NCBI GenBank assembly: GCA_958450365.1
Contig: CAUEEP010000891.1
Span: 310,001 to 374,000 of the forward strand
Reading direction: 5' to 3'
Source of the DNA: Mesorhabditis belari
Lineage: Eukaryota > Nematoda > Chromadorea > Rhabditida > Rhabditidae
Length of the DNA stretch: 64,000 nt
The translations under genes and the position numbers were made by a program. Positions 48,201 to 61,267 of the stretch are shown here, one piece after another. Position 1 is the stretch's first letter, and each line of letters begins with the position of its first letter. A model generated the notes under the pieces. That model was not told where the DNA came from, did not search any database, and saw only the letters and a list, made by a program, of their open reading frames with translations.

Positions 48201-49091
48201 TTTACTCATCATAACACTTTAAAAAAAGCCACCGTAACACCAATAAAAAAACTCAAAGATAACAAAATTCCAGTGATGGCTGTGATCGGCGGCTGTGCGG
48301 CCACTTTCTCGGCGGTGGACACGATGATGAACCTAGAATTTCATCCACCTTGCTATGCCGCTTGGTTCACCGGACATTTACCCAATTCACAAACGGCACA
48401 TTTGGAGTGAGTCTAGAGTTAAATCAAAAGTTCCACTAGTTCTCTCCGCTCTCTGTTTTTTTTCTAAAACAAGCCAATTCTCAAAGACTACTGTAGTCTT
48501 TACTTTTCCCAGTGTTTTTAGAGATTGAATACAAATTAGTGACTGGATTACAGTAGAGTTGGCACGCTTTAGAAAGCACAATAACGGTTTGTCGTTTTGG
48601 TACACTATTGGTCCGCTTCGAGCGCTTATAACTTTAACAGATAACGCTTATAACGACCAAAAATACAGCCAAATTTATGGCAAAAAAACTGAGCTGACCT
48701 GTGCGTTTGATCTCTCGATTTTCTCAGGATTTTTTGTTCAAATCAAGCTCTATTTTATATCATTTGAATCCTTAGAGCCTCCTCTTTAAAACTATATAAA
48801 AATTTAACGATAATGTAATCTGTAGACAAAGTTATGGGACTTCAAAAGCACGATTCCAGTCAAGAGCCAAGATCTTTAAGCAAACAACAACTTTAGGCAA
48901 GAATTTGCGAGTTATCTATATGAAAATATATAGTTTCTTTTAATCCTACTATGAAAATATATACTTTCAAATCTTATTTTAGCAATCACGGGAAATTCGC
49001 GTGTTGTGGTGAGCACAGGAACATCTCTCGGTTCGGTCTCGACTACTGTTTAAATCCATTCGAGCAAATCGGTGCCGCGAGTCATGGATAA
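42242..49091 (+). CDS. Amino-acid transporter, AAAP family (15 exons, 518 aa)
   Basis: Exons: 42242-42279, 43079-43139, 44012-44129, 44791-44962, 45004-45115, 45203-45282, 46474-46596, 46925-47046, 47088-47176, 47258-47375, 47593-47697, 47844-47967, 48072-48124, 48274-48406 and 48983-49091. All have GT-AG borders, phases agree throughout and the sum is 519 codons with the stop. After a short cytosolic N-terminus (MSETKKKLLGDPLASNYHL) comes the family entry motif, MGWFVTCLFIVGETAGGGLI-ALPSA, then hydrophobic segments such as IFSGLLIVAVVAAACMYTG, IGFCQILIYVSICVLP, MLAMVTTTIAVSLIIYG, FGTVVFAYGGHGAFPTIQHDM (shown in part), MAVNCLITLHVILALTIMFN and MALIFPCVFNLCLC. This matches SLC32/36/38-like permeases of plasma or organelle membranes; the substrate is unknown. 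The introns hold two tRNA-Arg genes, a MITE, an SL1 copy and a transposase relic. No sign of decay. Confidence 0.9.
42330..42490. repeat. 21-bp array in transporter intron 1
   Basis: There are five copies of ttgggttaaattaaaatcta, bounded by inverse copies of aataaagattattaga. It is the only distinct structure in this part of the intron besides a short inverted stretch at 42650-42850 (tactttgtacatg). Confidence 0.8.
44196..44460. mobile_element. MITE family A in transporter intron 3
   Basis: This 265-bp element has left end ccataaatactgtaatagta and right end tattattacagtatttacgg, and TA on both sides. It begins 67 bases inside the intron. The unit at 9029-9414 carries this copy's left flank, so this locus, or an identical one, was its source. 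Confidence 0.85.
44669..44741 (+). tRNA. tRNA-Arg(UCG)
   Basis: A 73-nt cloverleaf: acceptor GACCGTG pairs with CACGGTC, D arm with ggcctaacggataaggc, anticodon arm tcgga-cttcgga-tccga (anticodon TCG), T arm with ggttcgaatcc. There is no intron. It lies in intron 3 of the transporter gene, in the sense orientation. Confidence 0.95.
45383..45455 (-). tRNA. tRNA-Arg(UCG), second copy
   Basis: It is identical in the readable sequence to the copy at 44669 but on the minus strand, inside intron 6 of the same transporter gene. Acceptor, D, anticodon and T arms are all intact. Confidence 0.95.
45630..46105 (-). pseudogene. Tc1/mariner-superfamily transposase relic
   Basis: On the minus strand frames read EYLNMLKTEILPW, FQQDGAPSHKAREAQD, NSPDLNVLD, a stop, IWPILQSKACCKPHT and SLKKNLEKAW...AVDDFPKRLRKF. 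The second catalytic Asp (QQDGAPSH) and a final Asp (SPDLNVLD) are visible, but stops and frameshifts break the frame. It lies in intron 6 of the transporter gene and is related to the fragment at 1513-1620. Confidence 0.75.
46719..46818 (+). ncRNA. SL1-type spliced-leader RNA gene copy
   Basis: The 22-nt SL1 leader is exact (46719-46740) and followed by a GT donor. The Sm site is altered (tagattttgaaa) and a closing stem is present (gcgccct, cgaaa, aggggatgc). It lies in the sense orientation in intron 7 of the transporter gene. It may be functional or a recent retro- or DNA-copy with a weakened Sm site. Confidence 0.65.
48425..48980. repeat. Last transporter intron, with a foldback arm
   Basis: The 576-bp intron holds a sequence (ctcaggatttt, tatatcatttgaa, aaactatataaa) related to the arms of the 2820-3575 inverted repeat. 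No exon was recognised. Confidence 0.5.
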
Positions 49092-49623
49092 TTAAAAAAG
49101 AATAGTAGATTACTGTATAAAATAAGATTTAGTACTGTTAAGTGAATATTTTCTAACCCTTTACCCAAACCAAGCCAACTAGGTTGCCACATCTATCACG
49201 GGAGAATTTTAAGTAAATTTTTACGATTTTTAGATCTCATAGCTTTAAGAATGTACTGGTTTAATTTTTTTTTAATTTTATAGAAATTTTCTAAATCATA
49301 ACGGAGAGTCTGAATACCGGTGTTGTTTTTGAAAATGCGAACATTGAAAATCTTTTCCGGACGCCGACTCGGGTAGTCACTTTAAGCCATGCTCAGTGAG
49401 CAAGGTGGTCAAATGGAATTTGCTATATACCATTCGACGTAGAATTTCACACTGATTCCGAATATGCTTTCCGTTTTTGCTATTTTTACAAGGCATTTTC
49501 GAACTCAAGTTAAAATTATGTTGATTAAGTGTAAAAATTGAATAGTTTCTTGTGAAACGTAGATGGAATAAAGCTAATTTTGAAACGGAGAACACACAAA
49601 GTTGGTCAAAGAAAAAAAAGAAA

Positions 49624-49693
49624 GATGGAGGGGAGTCGAACCAGAGAATGTTCGCTTCCGATTCCAACCCACTACCACTCGGCCACTGGCGAT
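49624..49693 (-). pseudogene. tRNA-like relic (Ser-type)
   Basis: On the minus strand ggccgagtggtagtgg (A box) and ctggttcgactcc (B box) are spaced as in a tRNA with a short variable arm, but acceptor strands do not pair. It is degenerate. Confidence 0.5.
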
Positions 49694-49754
49694 TTTGCGA
49701 ACGCCTTTGGGAAACTAGCTTATCATAATCTGACCTTGAGTTTCAAAATGCCTG

Positions 49755-49856
49755 GTTAAGTCCCTCTGGAGTAAGGGAGATGAAGTGCATTGTGGTGTAA
49801 TGGTTACCACAGTTGCCCGGCAAGCGAAAGGTCACGGGTTCGAGTCCGGCGCACGA
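49755..49856 (+). mobile_element. tRNA-derived repeat (SINE-like), copy 2
   Basis: Leader tccctctggagtaa is followed by a 70-nt tRNA-like part (49785-49854) with A box tggtgtaatggttaccac and B box gggttcgagtcc. It is homologous beyond the tRNA part to 34535-34640. The anticodon arm is imperfect (ttgc, ccggcaa, gcga). Confidence 0.55.
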
Positions 49857-50443
49857 GTTTTTTATCTACCCTAGTTCCAATTGCCTTGTAAAACTTTAAT
49901 CTTGTATAACTTTTGATAGGGCAACGCATCGCAAAACGTATAGCAATTCGGAATCATTGTGAACTTCTGCGTCGAATGATATATAGCAAATTCCATTTGG
50001 CCACCTTGCTTACTTCCCTTGTCAATTTAAAGCATGCATCAGATACAGTAACCCGGTTGAAACCGTTTCCAACTACCAGAATCCGGTCAATCTAAATCAT
50101 GCCCCAGCTATCGTAACTCAGTCTAGATCTTCATCGTTTAATCTTTTTAGATATTTCCTATTTCCAAGTTATTTGATGTTACAGTAATCTCTACGACTAT
50201 TTGGGTTACTGTAACATTTGCTAACTAGTTACGGGCTACGGTAGAGTCACGATTTAAAGGCCCTTAACCTAGTCGATGTTCGGAAAAAGTTGTCAAGTGT
50301 TTTATTCAGTTTAAGTCATTTTTTCAAACCTGGATTTTCTATGAAACTCTTTGTATGTACGATTATTGCATTTTCAATAAAGTTTTATAAAGATATTTTG
50401 TTATACAATTAAAATTTCAATTAGTAAAAGTTTAAGAATCATA

Positions 50444-52107
50444 CAGTCATGGACAAAAGTCTTTACCCCTACCGAGGTCAGCTTTTAAAACGCGAAATTT
50501 TTCAACTTTTTAACAAGTTTTAAAAATTGTTTTCAAAGTATTTTGTAGCATTTTTACTCTAGTTTTTATATCCCATAACCAAAAGAAACAACGATTTATT
50601 TTAGGCAACAAAGAACGACGTTAACAAAAAAAAACCCTCAAAACAGGTGGACAAAAGTCTTACCCCTCGAACAAAAAGTGAGAAAAAACCGAGTATTTTA
50701 ATATTTGGTAGGGCCTCCTTTTGATGAAATTATTGCTTGAATCCTTCTCGGCATCGAGTCGACCAAATCCTGTAAAATTTGAGGACCGATCTTTGTCCAG
50801 ACGTGTCGAATGAAGTACCATAGCTCAATCTTGGTATTGAAGCGTTTTCCCTTTAATTTCTGCTTCAAAAACGCCCACAAATGTTCGATAACGTTCAAAT
50901 CCGGACTGTAGGGAGGAGCAGATACGAGCTGAACTCCATTCGATCGGAACCATCCGGGTAGACGAGCTCTACCACCGTTGGCAAGGCGAACAACTCGTCC
51001 CATTAGCAGTTGCGACTTGTGACATGGAGCGTTGTCCTGGTACAGCAACCATCCTTGTCCAATTTTTGTGGTCGCAAATGGAAGAAGATCTTTCTCCAAA
51101 ATCACCTTGTATCGTTGAGCGTCCAAAGTTGAATTGAGAAGAACGAGCGGACCTGGTGAACTTCTAGTCATCGCTCCTGAAAAAAAAAGTCAATAGGCAT
51201 AAAGATAAAAGTTTCTTACCCCACAACATGATTGATCCGCCACCAAATTTGACTGTCGCACGAAGGTATTTGGTGCTATATCGTTGTCCGACAGGTCTCC
51301 GGATCAAATGATTGCCGTCGGGATTGAAAAAGTTGATCTTCGATTCATCGGTGAAGATGACATTGGCCCAGTCGTTGCTTGTCCAACTTTGATACTTCTC
51401 GGCAAAGTCGAGTCGAATCTTCCGGTGTTTGGCGACCATCAGGGGCTTCTTGGCAGGTCTTCTAGTCATCAATCCTGCATGAATCAAACGTCTGCTTACT
51501 GTCTTTCGATTGATGTCCTTGTTAAATTGATGCTTGATTAATCTGACTCCATCGGAAGCATTAAGATTTGGATCCTTTTTGTGGGCCAAAATTAGAACCT
51601 TGTCTTCTCTTGGTGTTGTGACGGGTGAACGACCTGTTTTGAATGCTCGGTGAAGAATTCCAGTCGTTTTTTCTTTCTTGCAAAGCTTTTTCACCGTTTC
51701 GGGGCTGCATTTGAATACGCTCGCAACATCCTTTACTTTGTCGCCTCGTTTCCTTGCTTCCACAATCTTTTCTTTGTCGGGAGTGGTCAGATAGGCTCCA
51801 GGCATCACTAGAATTAAAAAATAATAAAGCATTGTTATGTGAAAAATAACGAAACAACAGCAAGAAAATAAAAAGTTGAAAAGGGGTAAAGACTTTTGTC
51901 CACCTGTTTTGAGGGTTTTTTTTTTGTTAACGTCGTTCTTTGTTGCCTAAAATAAATCGTTGTTTCTTTTGGTTATGGGATATAAAAACTAGAGTAAAAA
52001 TGCTACAAAATACTTTGAAAACAATTTTTAAAACTTGTTAAAAAGTTGAAAAATTTCGCGTTTTAAAAGCTGACCTCGGTAGGGGTAAAGACTTTTGTCC
52101 ATGACTG
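50444..52107 (-). mobile_element. Complete Tc1-type transposon (1664 bp)
   Basis: The element begins cagtcatggacaaaagtctt and ends with the inverse, flanked by TA at 50442-50443 and 52108-52109. Terminal inverted repeats are about 225 bp (50444-50668 and 51883-52107) and nearly identical. Each holds two direct copies of ggacaaaagtctttacccct, one at the outer tip and one at the inner end; the left inner copy lacks one T. This IR/DR layout provides paired transposase-binding sites in some Tc1-like elements. It encodes an intact transposase, so the insertion looks recent. Confidence 0.92.
50698..51805 (-). CDS. Tc1-family transposase (354 aa, one intron)
   Basis: Exon 1 is 51220-51805 and exon 2 is 50698-51176, joined across a 43-bp GT-AG intron, giving 354 aa. 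The start at 51805 (MPGAYLTTPDKEKIVEARK) is chosen because upstream residues to 51832 look like a 5' leader ending in a possible acceptor. An N-terminal paired HTH region (residues about 5-110; KVKDVASVFKCSPETVKKL) is followed by the DDE domain: VIFTDESKINFF, LLYQDNAPCHKSQ and YSPDLNVIEHLWAFLK. The second Asp and the Glu are separated by 49 residues, against 34 in Tc1, because of a 15-residue stretch (RVVRLANGGRARLPG) after KSQLLMG. It cuts and pastes its own element at TA sites in the nucleus. No stops or frameshifts. Confidence 0.92.
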
Positions 52108-52529
52108 TATTTATTTACACAATCATCTAACAATAGACATCAGAATAAAATTAGAATAAACTAATTCTTCAACATTATAAAGAATAAAGTGTACGTTAAC
52201 GTAAATTGAAATTTTAAAGTTAATAGGTCAAACTGGAGCATTCGGTGCACTAAGCATAAAAGTTTTTGTTTAACTTTTTAAAAGGTTTGTGAAGCAGCTT
52301 ATGAAGTGATAAAAAAACCTTGGAAATTCTTAGGATTAACAGTTAATGGGCGGTGGATCTGCTGGGAAACCGTGATCAGAGAGTTGAGGCATATGGAAAG
52401 GAACTGGTACTCCAACGGGATCAATCACGAAACGAATATTTCCGAAATCGACACTGAAACAAAACTAAAGATCATTTACAAGTTCTTGACTATTTGATGT
52501 ACTTTGGGCTGAAGAATTGTAGTGTAAAG

Positions 52530-52785
52530 CCCTCTTGGCGCTGGTTCCAACGCTTTCCGAATGGTGATGAAAGTCTCGAGGATGATGAACACTCTCGTCG
52601 ACCTCAAACCGTAGACAACGATACTTTGAGGGCTGCAATCGAATCAGATCCATGTCAAACGACGCGTGAACTTGCTCAACAGTTTCTATGTTCAAATTCT
52701 ACTCCATCTCCACGCCATTGGAAAGACGATCTGATGCGGGAAATGGCTTCCTCACGAGTTAAACAGTGCAAACGCTCGTTTATAA
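52530..52785 (+). pseudogene. mariner transposase N-terminal relic
   Basis: The frame reads WRWFQRFPNGDESLEDDEHS, then RRPQTVDNDTLRAAIESDPC and QTTRELAQQF, matching the HTH region of mariner transposases (compare RDGDESLEDQKHGSRPQ in the copy at 62.2 kb). The second HTH is disrupted and no DDE domain follows. It is a dead fragment. Confidence 0.75.
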
Positions 52786-53259
52786 CTTTATAATATTTCA
52801 TTTAATTCTAAAAACCTAAAGGAATACTGTTGATGTAATAACAAAAAATGTAGGTTTTCCATAGAGGGACTAAAATCGATAAAGCTTGAGCTTTGAAAAA
52901 CTGCTGTTGCAGTAAAAAGACAAATAAGATAGCACAGTTTCATGTTATTGTTGTGGTTTTTGGAAAAATACGATAAAGGCTTAATAAGTACAAAAAAAGC
53001 TCTGTGAACATATAGCCACTCTGTACTAGACCGGGGAAAATTCGAACCCAAACCTAATTCAACCTTTTCTCGACCTTTTCTTGTCCCATTGCTCTGAAAT
53101 TTTGTCTACAAGCAGAGAATACCAATTTCTATTTGTAAACAAAAATTCAAAAGAAACGGCTGCGAAAATGAAGACGCAATTAGGTTCGGGTTGAAATTTT
53201 CACATGTCAACATGGCCGTAAATTATGTCTATGGTTCCGTTTACGAAATTGCCTTGCCT

Positions 53260-53272
53260 TTCCCGAAGATTC
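53260..53272 (+). promoter_or_regulatory. Heat-shock element, three perfect units
   Basis: ttcccgaagattc has the form TTCnnGAAnnTTC, three contiguous inverted 5-bp units bound by HSF-1 trimers. It lies 130 bp upstream of the Hsp70 start codon, so heat induction is expected. Confidence 0.75.
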
Positions 53273-53401
53273 CAGTCCATTTGTGCGGTATTGAAACGAA
53301 CCTTGTCAACAATTTCATTCATTTGTTTCATTTCTTGTCTTTACGGAGTTAACTTTTTTATTTACAGGTAGTTGTATAATCACATTGCAACAAGCAACAA
53401 A

Positions 53402-56694
<3,293 letters not shown>

Positions 56695-57020
56695 CTCTGC
56701 AGTATATTTCTATTGTATGAATTCATAAAAATTAAAGAAAATCTCAATCTTTTTTTATGAACTTACTTATTGCACAAAAGTTGTTGAGGTTGATGCGACT
56801 AATTGATTCAACTTTTGTATCTTAGGCCAGGACCTACCCTAAGGACCTGACTCCTAGACTTTGACTGACCCAGATTTGCTTGGGTCTGTTTAAGATAATA
56901 CTGCGCAATCCCAAGATTGTAACAAGATTGAGATTTGTCGATTTATTATGGATAGATCTATCTATAATCAACTTCATGTTGCATAAATAGGGCTATCTAG
57001 ACTAAATAATACTCCATTTA

Positions 57021-57532
57021 TTAGGTTGGGTACTAAGTCTTTCACCCAATTCCTTATGAAATAAGTCTCAAGCTACCAAATGAAATACGGTTTTTTTTCA
57101 TTAGATAGGCCAATCATTTCTGTTGCAGATTACTTTTGAAAGTTTTTGAAAAGCTTTGTTTTGAAGGTTTTTCATTAGCAAAAAGCCGATTGCAAAAATG
57201 ACAAAGTCCGATGATGTGATTTGAGCCTTTTCTTTCAATGAAACCTATTTTGATTACAAAATAAAAAAGATAGCGCGCAAAAAGTTAGGTCTACAAACAA
57301 AATTTCAGAATAATCCGTTTAGCGCTTTTCTTTATATGCTCATTTTTCAATATTTTGGAAAATACCAGTTTTCGTTCTTGCAGGTTATTCTAAAATACTA
57401 AAAATTGTTTAAAGATGACAAAAAGTGAGCGATAAACATTTCTAATGAAAGAAACCGTTTGGACTTTGGTATTTTAAGACTCATTCATTTGGATAATGAA
57501 ATGAAAGGTTCAAAACTGAGTACTCAACCTAA
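57021..57532. mobile_element. 512-bp mariner-type MITE
   Basis: Left end ttaggttgggtactaag and right end (inverse) ttaggttgagtactcag are flanked by TA. The inside has no open frame. The TTAGGTTG tip is shared with the mariner at 61267. Confidence 0.7.
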
Positions 57533-57599
57533 TATTTGGATGAGACACTTGATCACTCGGCTACCCGTGCTTGTGGTCTCAAATCCATTCATTGTCCCT

Positions 57600-58200
57600 G
57601 GTGACTTCTTTCAGGTATACTTCTACTGAGACTCGTATTGGATCATAAAAGGTATGCAAATTTTATCTTAAGTTCTAATCTTAATGTTAATATCCCCTAT
57701 TCGACGGAAAATTACGGAAATCTCGACGAATTTTGTGAATTTGAAAAACTGAAAACGGAGAAAACTGAATTTTGTGCAAAATTTTCATAGCGAGGGGGTT
57801 AGGGCGAGATATTTGAACATAATCTGTGAAGGATTTCGTTTCAAAGTCACTGGATCGGCAAATTTCCAACCGGTTGAGTTGGATGAGTGGGAAGAGCTGC
57901 AAACCGCTGAAAATTTCACGAATTTTATTGAAATACTGAGATTTTGTAGAAAAATTTCAATCGATGGTTTTAGGCGAAAATTTGTTGAACGCTTTATTGA
58001 AGACTCGAGTTGAGATGGTTGCAAGTGTGTCGAATGGCGGACTTCCAGAGTGTTTCCCGATGTGGATCGTGAGAAACGGATTGCCCAGTGAAATTACGAA
58101 CCTGAGAATTGCTCCATTCTCATTTCTGTTGCATTTTTTCCGTAAATTGATGTCGCAATTAGATCGTTTACTTCCGATCCTTTATCGAAAAATGAGGAAG
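57600..58200 (+). other. Unrecognised open stretches between MITEs
   Basis: An open frame at 57774-58013 has no ATG start (it reads ELDEWEELQTAENFTNFIE in part). Another at 57964-58236 contains VSNGGLPECFPMWIVRNGL. I cannot connect them by splicing or assign a family. They may be decayed exons of the gene whose end is at 58203-58379. Confidence 0.3.
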
Positions 58201-58202
58201 AT

Positions 58203-58379
58203 ATGGAGATTTGCAGAAAAATGGAGCTGGAAATGAGAGAAAAAACGCATGAGAAAATTAGGAACCTGATTTCAGTACAGTGCTTTCGGAAGAGTGATTT
58301 CGTGGATGATTTGAGATTTTGCATGGGATTCGAGAGGGAAGCGGTATTCGTGTATTTCTTTGTGAAACGATTGAAGTAA
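58203..58379 (+). CDS. Hypothetical 58-aa open frame, duplicated at 11.25 kb
   Basis: It has ATG to TAA: MEICRKMELEMREKTHEK, then IRNLISVQCFRKSDFVDDL and RFCMGFEREAVFVYFFVKRL. No family is recognised. The last third is repeated at 11250-11330 with the frame and stop kept (V to K and K to E changes). It may be a last exon or a gene fragment. Confidence 0.35.
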   Translation: MEICRKMELEMREKTHEKIRNLISVQCFRKSDFVDDLRFCMGFEREAVFVYFFVKRLK

Positions 58380-58593
58380 GGCTTGTGTTTTTTCTGATTT
58401 CTGATTCAGACCAATTTTCGAAAACTACCATAATCTTGACTCTAGTTTTATCAAATCGATGTAGTATTTAAATCTTTTGGTGTGTTGGAACGGGTCATCA
58501 ATAAGCAGATCAAACATAAAAGTACAGATTAAGGTGTTATGGTCAAGCTTACGGTATTCAGAGTCAGGATTAGGATCTTTCCCGGTTTTAATA

Positions 58594-59106
58594 GGTTGAT
58601 GCATAAGTCTTTTCGTTCTTTTCGTACTTCTGTTAAAAAGTAACAAATTCACCAATTAATCTATACTTTGCTCTATAAAAAAAGTGTTTTTTTGTTCAAT
58701 TTGCATCTTTTTAAATGAATTTCGGTTCACTTTCAAGCAAATTCGAGAGTGAAAAACGCCTTTTTCGTAAAAATCTATAAAAAACTCTACGGAAAAATTG
58801 GCTGAATGAATTTCTCTGAAATTTTGGCGAAATACAAACCTTTTTTTCTCTATCTTTTATCTATTGACACGAAGATAGGTTTTATTTAGCTAAGGTGTCT
58901 AAACCGCATCATCGAGTTAGCCCTTTTTGACTCCCCGACTTCATACTCTCAAGAAAATCCAGGCATAAAATATTTTTAAACCCGTTTTAATGTTATTTTG
59001 CAGAAAAATAATTGGTTTTTCTAATGAAATCAACCGTAGTTTAATTGGTGCATTTGTTGGCTTGAAACGGCAGACGAAAAGGAACAAAAAGACTTATGCA
59101 TCAACC
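58594..59106. mobile_element. 513-bp mariner-type MITE with visible empty site
   Basis: The TIR ggttgatgcataagtctttt is repeated in inverse form at 59080-59106, with TA at 58592-58593 and 59107-59108. The surrounding sequence is a duplicate of 11250-11590, which lacks the insertion and reads through a single TA at the same place. It has no transposase. Confidence 0.85.
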
Positions 59107-59159
59107 TAATAATTTAAAATTTACCACAAAACTTTATAGTACTTTATGACCTTGATTTA

Positions 59160-59357
59160 TCGGTCTTATTGTCAATAGATCTGCAACAGAAAAACGAGAT
59201 TTGATCACAGCAATGGCAACTTTCTCTGCACTTCTTCCTGCACGAAGGTTGAATTTTCGAAGCTCTATCTTTTGGTTTAAAAATCTTTGAAAAATTAGCC
59301 GTTGAAGTAGTCGAATCTCGTTTTTCCGTTGTACACCAAATTGACAATCAGACCGAC
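59160..59357. mobile_element. MITE family D, copy 3
   Basis: Left end ttattgtcaatagatctgcaac and right end ttgtacaccaaattgacaat are inverse and match the copies at 11011 and 11588. It belongs to the segment duplicated from or to 11.25-11.79 kb. Confidence 0.65.
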
Positions 59358-60817
59358 AAATCAACAGCTCTAGTAGGCTATAGTTTCAAGAAACTTTGAC
59401 AACGTTGAAAACAAGCATCACTTTACAGTTTAAGGTTTTGAACAGGATTTGTAAAAAAGTAATGCTTCTTGGTCAGCTTATAGCTTATAATTTTCTTGTA
59501 ACATTATTGTTTCTTAGGAATTCACGTAAATTGGTTTGAAGATCGTGCCAGAATTCAGATTTATCATTACTTTCAAAAATTTACCCTTTAAAAAAGTGTT
59601 AGAGTTTAAGTTGAACGGATACAGCAAATATTAACTGTTAGACTTGAGATTCTTCAAACAAACTGAGCAGCCATCCTTTTAGAAAGTAAGCAGGAGTCGA
59701 TACAATGCTGAGTGAAGGGCCATCGAGATCGTAATTGTCTGAATCTCGCTTGATTTGGTTGGATCAAGTGTAAAGTAGTTAAAGATAGTGCTTGAATTCG
59801 TATTTATTATTTGTTCATTTAACAAGTTCGAGTTTAAATTGAAATTGAAATTTTCCTAGATAGTCATTGAATTTGTGTTTGAATAGAATTAATTTATTCT
59901 TCGATCTCTACAATTTCCCTCTTCTTTCAATAAGTTTACTATGTGTCATTTTGTAAATTAAACATATTCCGTTGTCACTTTTTCATGCTTACATAAATAA
60001 AGTAATGATATACAGCTCAAAAAGATACCACATTTGATTATTGTAGCAAAGCAAACACATTTTGTTCAATTTTGAGGCCAGATTCGGATTTATCATAGTC
60101 GAGTTAAGCGGTGAAACTCATTCTGTCGTTTTCCCGAAAGTTTGACGCTGTTTTCTCTTAAAACGAACCTCTCTTCTCTGTTTTCTCCTATTCGTAAGTG
60201 CTATTCGATGCGAAAAAATGCCCTGAATCCGAATTTAAAAGAATTTTCAGCAACAGTTTGACAGATTTTTCTTTAAATCGAAAAATCTCGAAAAAATCGC
60301 CATTTTTCAATATAAACAACAAAATTGCCTCCCTTTTACAGGCTGGTTCTTGGCGAAAAAAAATTTGGTGAGCGTCCCATACCAAATTTTGATGCTCCAG
60401 TGTCTTCTGCACATTTTGATACCAAAAATAGATTAATTGTGTGAATTTTTGAAAAGTTGATGCCGTTTGAACGCAAAAGTAGCGTTGTTCAACTTTCTGC
60501 GCGCTAAAGCGTGGGTAAACTACCGTAGCCTTTACAAAAAAACGCAAAACTATGAAACAAGTGAATTTTATGAATTTCTTCACTTTTTATCAAAATTTTG
60601 GCCCGATTTCTTGTTATTTACATAATTTTGATTGCAACTAATGATTTGTGTTTTACAGGTTGAAGAGAGATAAGTGCGTCAAAGAACAACTCAAATTCAC
60701 AATGAGGATTTTATTAAGTTATGTTTTTTACAGTATTCATGATTTAAGAGCGTAGAGTAAGATATATTTGGCTAAACTTATGATTGCAAATATCATTTGA
60801 AAAAAGAAAAAGAATCT

Positions 60818-60901
60818 TGCTGCGAGTGGGGTTCGAACCCACGCGGACTTGCGTCCATTGGAACTTAAGTCCAACGCCTTAGACCACTCGGCCATCACAG
60901 C
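60818..60901 (-). tRNA. tRNA-Leu(UAA)
   Basis: An 84-nt class II tRNA: acceptor GCTGTGA with TCGCAGC (one mismatch-type pair), A box tggccgagtggtctaaggc, anticodon arm ttgga-cttaagt-tccaa (anticodon TAA), long variable arm, B box gggttcgaacccc. Its 3' third lies in the palindrome arm and is repeated at 62602-62625. Confidence 0.92.
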
Positions 60902-61219
60902 ATGGAGTTGCTTCGTTTTGAAGGCGGTAATATAACTGACCAGAATGATTTTTTCACTTTCGGGACGCTTTTTAAAAAGTTGTTTCCTGGGGTAGTAAAT
61001 AGCGAAAACCGGCCCAGTAAAACTGGTTACAACCCTTGTAAAAAAGTTACTAGGGTTGTAAAACGAAACTAGCTTTAAAATTTGCATTTATTTTCATGCC
61101 AATTTGGTTTCAATTTCATGCCTATCAAAACTAATTGCGATGGGACATTAAAAAGCTCCAGAATGCTTGCATCATAATCATTTCCACCATAATTCTTTTT
61201 TAAAACACAAGCGTGTCAT

Positions 61220-61267
61220 ATATATAGCAGAGTGTAACAAAATTTTTTGTTACACTCTGCTATATAT
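61220..61267. repeat. Perfect 23-bp-arm hairpin abutting the mariner
   Basis: atatatagcagagtgtaaca plus aaa is followed, after two bases, by its exact inverse ending at 61267, the first base of the mariner left end. It could be the scar of another foldback insertion. Confidence 0.85.

Larger units (their letters stand above)
49300..50095. mobile_element. Foldback region enclosing tRNA-derived sequences
   Basis: 49375-49475 and 49920-50020 are inverse copies (aaggtggtcaaatggaatttg versus caaattccatttggccacctt). Between them lie two tRNA-like relics listed separately. No protein gene is supported here. Confidence 0.6.

Noticed and set aside
50951..51000. Hidden intron explaining the 15-residue insertion in the Tc1 transposase
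   Set aside because: The 45 coding bases have no GT-AG pair of the right span that keeps the frame; a GT...TAG pair of about 26 bases is too short and breaks it.
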